Part shown: positions 31,092 to 33,428 of the stretch, one piece after another
Layout of the letters: the number at the start of each line of letters is the position of its first letter
Position numbering within the stretch: position 1 is the stretch's first letter
Assembly (NCBI GenBank): GCA_011319805.1
Contig: SJRY01000088.1
Span: 1 to 33,428, forward strand
Source of the DNA: Macrocybe gigantea
Taxonomy: Eukaryota > Basidiomycota > Agaricomycetes > Agaricales > Callistosporiaceae
Direction: 5' to 3'
DNA length: 33,428 bases
Notes under the pieces: model-generated
Told to the model about the DNA's origin: nothing
Seen by the model: only the letters and a program-made list of their open reading frames with translations
Database searches by the model: none
Position numbers and translations under genes: made by a program

Positions 31092-33428
31092 CAGATGGGA
31101 AAGGGTGCAGCAGTAACAAAGAAACGGCGGCGGTGCTAGGAGGAGGTGACGGCAATAAACAGAGATCTGGATGGCCCGATCTGGCATCAGCCTCGTTGCG
31201 TGCCGAGACCTCCTTTCCGTGCGCGTGATCAGTCTGGTGCACGATCGAGGGGCGTCTCACAGATAAGATCGGTCTCTGCCATTCTCACCTTATCAATCCC
31301 CGGCGCCGAATGGCAACTCCGGCCCATCCGGACGGCAAAAGGAACCATCAGCCATCAACTAACGGTGTGAACCTTCTTCGCTCAACGCTGTCTATCCCCG
31401 CATCCACTGCGCTCAATGAAGCAAACTAGACACATACCAACTTCTTCCTGACGCCATTTTAGCCTTTGTGCGACGCTCTAGCCACAGAAATCCAAATGCC
31501 CGAGGCGTTGCTGATTCTCTGTCATTCCACGCCCCTAGTCACTCGAACGCCATCCAGATCAAAATGGAGTGTGGCGTCCCCACTATTTGCTCAGCTTCCA
31601 AACATCTGCGTTCGTCTCGCACGACCCTTCGTTGCTTCGCGGGCAAATCTCTTCTAGGCAACAACCATGCAAGCCACAAACAAGACAAGGCGACCATTGA
31701 CACCTTCGCAGTCATGTCTATCATTGATATCATTGAAGGGCCTTGATCATCCGCGGACTAGAGTGATGTCCTAGACCAGCATAATACAATTGCACCATCG
31801 CAAGTCTTCTGTTGCTTGATCATCGTTCTGCCAGAAGGTCGCTCAGGGTCATATGATCTGAAACGAAGAAGTCCCCAATTCTTGGTACAAGTCAATGATG
31901 GCACGGGTCATGTAGCCGTTCCCGCATCTTGTCAAATACGACGGATATCCGTTCTGCAAATAGCTTATTGTCTTTTAAGCATATTCATAGCTTCTGCCTG
32001 ACCACGCCAGATCATCTATGAGTCCAAGACAATGCTCAACTTGATGAAAAGCTGATGAAATATAACGCCACGCACCATTTCCGCAAGTTTCTCGGCAAAG
32101 CAGCATATAACAATGTCTCCTTTTTATGAGCGTTAAGAGAGGGCAGTCGTGACAATGATCGGGTGGAGGGACACACGATCATCATGATGTTCCCAAGCTA
32201 TCCTGAACAAAAGAAGCGCAACTTGGAGCTCCCCATTCGGTCGGATTTACGTAGCGCATAATTCATAGTTACGCACCGGTTAGCCCCTTGTGCTCGTATC
32301 GAAGCAATGCGCAGTTTCTCTACGACTGTGCTCCACTCTGGTGGAACCTTGGCTAAACTTGTTCTCGTTATGTGCTTCAAAGGAGATATCAGCCACATAG
32401 CGAGCATCTTGTTGACTGCTCCGAATCCTAGGAAGCTTGAGTGGAGTTGGAAAAAAAAAAAGCTGAATTTTGCGGCGCATATACGAGCTGGTTGTGCTGA
32501 ATTCAACCGAAATAAATTCAAGATGGGATGCATATCAGCGACCTTTAGAATGGAGAGACGTCATGCCGGCCCTCATTGGATGAATTTTGTCGAGTGATCT
32601 CGTCCGCCAGTGACCGGCAAACGATGCACCGGTGTGAAAAACCTTAGAGAAGCAGAATATGTCAGCGATTGGAGACTGGGCCTAGACAGAAAGCTTTTTC
32701 ACGACCCCGTGGTTTCCGCCATCATTTGGTGAGCGCATATATTCAGTCATGAGAAAGATAAGGGCTGCCAACTTGCCGAGGACGCGAGGACCGAAGGACA
32801 GAGGAGAGATGGCATAATTACACGTCGATCTCGTGTTTCCAGTTGCCTTTCTGAGGTCGTTTCCTTCAACCAGAGTGCACAGCGAGCGCAGATAACCACA
32901 GCACCGAAGCATCTGCTCCAGTGTGATTCTGATTTGAATAGGCGCCATGAGAGCTGAGGATGAGCGTATCTCCTTGATCAGACACCTTTTATGAGAGCGG
33001 CGTTCTATCTCTCCTCGCTTAATGGCAGCTGAAGAATAACATTGATGAGTGCTTTGTCTCGACAATTGTTGATCCATATGTGATAGCCACAAAGTCAGAG
33101 GCGCGGAGATGAACGATGTGTATGATATGGTTCGAATAGGGTGGAAACCATGCGTGAAGATGCACGTGACAATTCGCGGTCGCGTCCACTTGTCTCGTGA
33201 GTCGTGACTTTCCTCATATGACATCCAAACTCACTCTTGAATTAGGACCTCTTTGAGGCACTATTGTGATTGTTTTGAGAGCTTTCGTATAGGTTGTTCA
33301 GCGACAGCTGCCAGCTCTTATCTGTTGATCTCGATTCTGGCTGCGGACATGAGGAAGGCGCTATGAAAGCGCTATGAAAGGCGCGCTGCTTGTCTGCTGA
33401 ATATCACTAATTCAAGTCTATTTATTTT
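31092..33428. other. gene-poor right end, 2.3 kb, nothing recognised
   Basis: The left part must hold the promoter of the phosphatase. The longest ORF is 32682-33224 on the - strand (180 codons); its composition does not resemble a known family and no splice partners are evident. A short direct repeat, GCGCTATGAAA, occurs twice at about 33358-33380. Confidence 0.4.

Noticed and set aside
32682..33224. 180-codon ORF on the - strand as a gene.
   Set aside because: No recognised motif, no splice partners, and its composition does not look like a conserved protein. Kept only as a note in the region description.
1..33428. CRISPR arrays, rRNA genes, bacterial operons.
   Set aside because: No regularly spaced repeats or rRNA-like blocks were seen, and the dense spliceosomal introns show eukaryotic nuclear DNA.

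Overview
The window looks like nuclear DNA of a mushroom-forming basidiomycete (Agaricomycetes). The genes are cut by many short GT-AG introns of about 45-85 bases. The families present are typical of that group: a secreted type-B carboxylesterase, an ADP1-like ABCG transporter with EGF-like modules, a macrophage-activating-glycoprotein-like secreted protein, a DUF4139 protein and a PPS1-like dual-specificity phosphatase. I joined exons by hand, and the match of intron phases is the main evidence for the gene models.

Layout. 1-4.3 kb is a decayed zone. It holds the 3' part of a putative HNH-nuclease-family gene on the + strand, then three damaged GroES-like/zinc-binding dehydrogenase (enoyl-reductase-like MDR) copies on the - strand (A, B, C). 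4.9-7.3 kb (-) is an intact 14-exon secreted carboxylesterase. 7.3-9.86 kb has no recognisable gene but carries a cluster of inverted short repeats around 8.67-9.12 kb. 9.86-14.3 kb (+) is a 19-exon ABCG transporter, followed at 14.5-15.9 kb (+) by a secreted, probably GPI-anchored glycoprotein. 16.4-17.5 kb is a 1.1-kb element with perfect 29-bp terminal inverted repeats. 17.6-20.1 kb contains two copies of a ~1.02-kb unit about 1.49 kb apart, each with a three-exon gene for a 62-63-residue secreted peptide. 22.0-24.4 kb (+) is a DUF4140/DUF4139 protein. 24.8-26.1 kb (+) is a fourth MDR copy (D). 26.6-31.1 kb (-) is the phosphatase. 31.1-33.4 kb shows nothing I recognise.

No pathway joins these genes. 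The ABC transporter, DUF4139 protein and phosphatase look like conserved housekeeping genes. Between them lie fast-changing accessory segments: the MDR family, the peptide pair, the repeat elements and the nuclease remnant. The two strongest signals are the tandem peptide genes, whose exon indels are all multiples of three while an intron differs by two bases, and MDR copy B. Copy B appears to be a chimera: its promoter and first exon resemble copy C, and its 3' half is nearly identical, introns included, to copy D 21 kb away in inverted orientation.
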